Shown piece after piece: positions 6,947 to 7,483 of a DNA stretch of 7,483 nucleotides. Each line of letters opens with the position of its first letter. Position 1 is the stretch's first letter. The notes under the pieces are model-generated. The model made no database searches, was not told the DNA's origin, and saw nothing but the letters and a program-made list of their open reading frames with translations. Made by a program: the position numbers and the translations under genes. Origin of the DNA: CAKZYD01 sp039814715 (lineage in GTDB: Bacteria; Pseudomonadota; Alphaproteobacteria; Sphingomonadales; CAKZYD01); the NCBI GenBank assembly GCA_039814715.1, contig JBCCAR010000062.1:1-7483 (forward strand), given 5' to 3'.

Positions 6947-7306
6947 ATGTCGAACAACCATCATAAAATACACTATGTAGAGCTGCCGATGGTGGATATC
7001 GCAGCCACGAAAGCTTTCTATAGCGCCGTGTTTGGATGGACATTTCAAGACTGGGGCCCAACTTATATCAGCTTTCATGGCGCGGGCTTAGACGGCGGCT
7101 TTACAACAGATGGGGCAACACCAACAGCGACCCACGGCGCGCTGGTTATTTTCTATTCAGATGATTTATCGGCCAGCTTACAATCTATTAAAACGGCAGG
7201 CGGCACCATCACACAAGACATCTTCAGCTTCCCCGGCGGCAGCCGCTTCCACTTCCTAGACCCCAGCGGCAACCAACTCGCTGTGTGGACCTATGACAAT
7301 GAATGA
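6947..7306 (+). CDS. VOC family (glyoxalase/bleomycin-resistance/dioxygenase fold) protein
   Basis: A 119-residue single-domain vicinal-oxygen-chelate protein with two beta-alpha-beta-beta-beta halves. Seen: HKIHYVELPMVDIAATKAFY (6-25) followed by VFGW, the usual opening of the fold; GALVIFYSDDLSASLQSIKTAG (64-85); and the closing GGSRFHFLDPSGNQLAVWT (97-115). His9 and His63 sit at usual metal-ligand positions, but the glutamate normally found in the closing GN..E is Ala112, so the metal site may be incomplete or differently built. Such proteins can be isomerases, epimerases, dioxygenases or binding proteins; the reaction cannot be assigned. No signal peptide. It is transcribed divergently from the acyl-CoA operon, with a candidate operator between them, which suggests but does not prove co-regulation. 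Confidence 0.85.
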   Translation: MSNNHHKIHYVELPMVDIAATKAFYSAVFGWTFQDWGPTYISFHGAGLDGGFTTDGATPTATHGALVIFYSDDLSASLQSIKTAGGTITQDIFSFPGGSRFHFLDPSGNQLAVWTYDNE

Positions 7307-7368
7307 GCCGCCTTAGCTGTATCGCGGGTAATCATGGGGACTTTGCGGACATTCGCTCAGAAAAACTC

Positions 7369-7472
7369 CGTCATCTCTGTGCTTGTCACAGAGACCCATT
7401 TCAGAGCGCCAGCCATATGACTTTATGTCGAAAACTCAGGAGTGGGTTCCTGTGACGAGCACAGGAATGACG
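7369..7472. repeat. Paired inverted REP-like hairpins (BIME-like element)
   Basis: Two 30-base units face each other across 44 nt: 7369-7398 and, inverted, 7443-7472, identical at 25 of 30 positions. Each forms an 8-bp hairpin with a 5-nt loop: TCTCTGTG/CACAGAGA (7374-7381, 7387-7394) and TTCCTGTG/CACAGGAA (7447-7454, 7460-7467). Four of the five differences are two compensating base-pair changes that keep both stems perfect; the fifth is in the loop. The whole element could also fold arm to arm. It lies downstream of the VOC gene and may protect the mRNA 3' end or stop transcription, though no T tract follows. Confidence 0.75.
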
Positions 7473-7483
7473 TGAAGGGGGCA

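Noticed and set aside
6884..7078. 64-residue minus-strand open frame upstream of the crotonase gene
   Set aside because: Antisense to the VOC gene start and across the palindrome; no recognisable similarity or ribosome site.

Overview
This window looks like an alphaproteobacterial chromosome. The basis is the moderately GC-rich base composition, the close resemblance of the proteins to alphaproteobacterial acyl-CoA catabolism enzymes, GTG/ATG starts with GGAGG-type ribosome sites, and dispersed palindromic repeats of the kind scattered through many alphaproteobacterial genomes. I cannot place it to genus.

Layout, left to right. Positions 1-265 hold the decayed C-terminal end of an IS481-family transposase. 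It breaks off exactly where a half copy of a palindromic repeat begins. On the minus strand follows a propionyl-CoA synthetase gene (prpE, about 356-2227), with its own predicted promoter and a strong ribosome site. A gene-free stretch (2294-2688) contains a degenerate inverted-repeat pair and small direct repeats. Next comes a tight five-gene minus-strand operon, transcribed from about 6860 down to 2689: crotonase-superfamily protein, acyl-CoA dehydrogenase, 4-hydroxybenzoyl-CoA-type thioesterase, RidA-like protein, glutaryl-CoA dehydrogenase (gcdH). The first four genes are 3 nt apart or overlap by ATGA; gcdH follows after 37 nt. A divergent plus-strand gene for a small VOC (glyoxalase-fold) protein starts at 6947. 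The shared intergenic region carries a 28-bp near-perfect palindrome, a good operator candidate. The window ends in a pair of inverted REP-like hairpins.

How the genes may work together: the crotonase / acyl-CoA dehydrogenase / thioesterase / RidA set is the one I associate with aerobic CoA-dependent 2-aminobenzoate (anthranilate) degradation, as described in Azoarcus evansii. There an aryl-CoA ligase and 2-aminobenzoyl-CoA monooxygenase/reductase make a non-aromatic cyclic amino-oxo-CoA thioester that is then opened and beta-oxidised. Here neither ligase nor monooxygenase is inside the window, and a glutaryl-CoA dehydrogenase is appended. The operon could therefore carry a cyclic or dicarboxylic acyl-CoA through glutaryl-CoA to crotonyl-CoA. 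Two members are catalytically unusual on inspection. The crotonase lacks both hydratase glutamates but has an Asp where ring-cleaving or hydrolytic relatives carry one, and the RidA-like protein lacks the substrate-binding Arg of true RidA. The pathway role is inference; the family assignments are firm.
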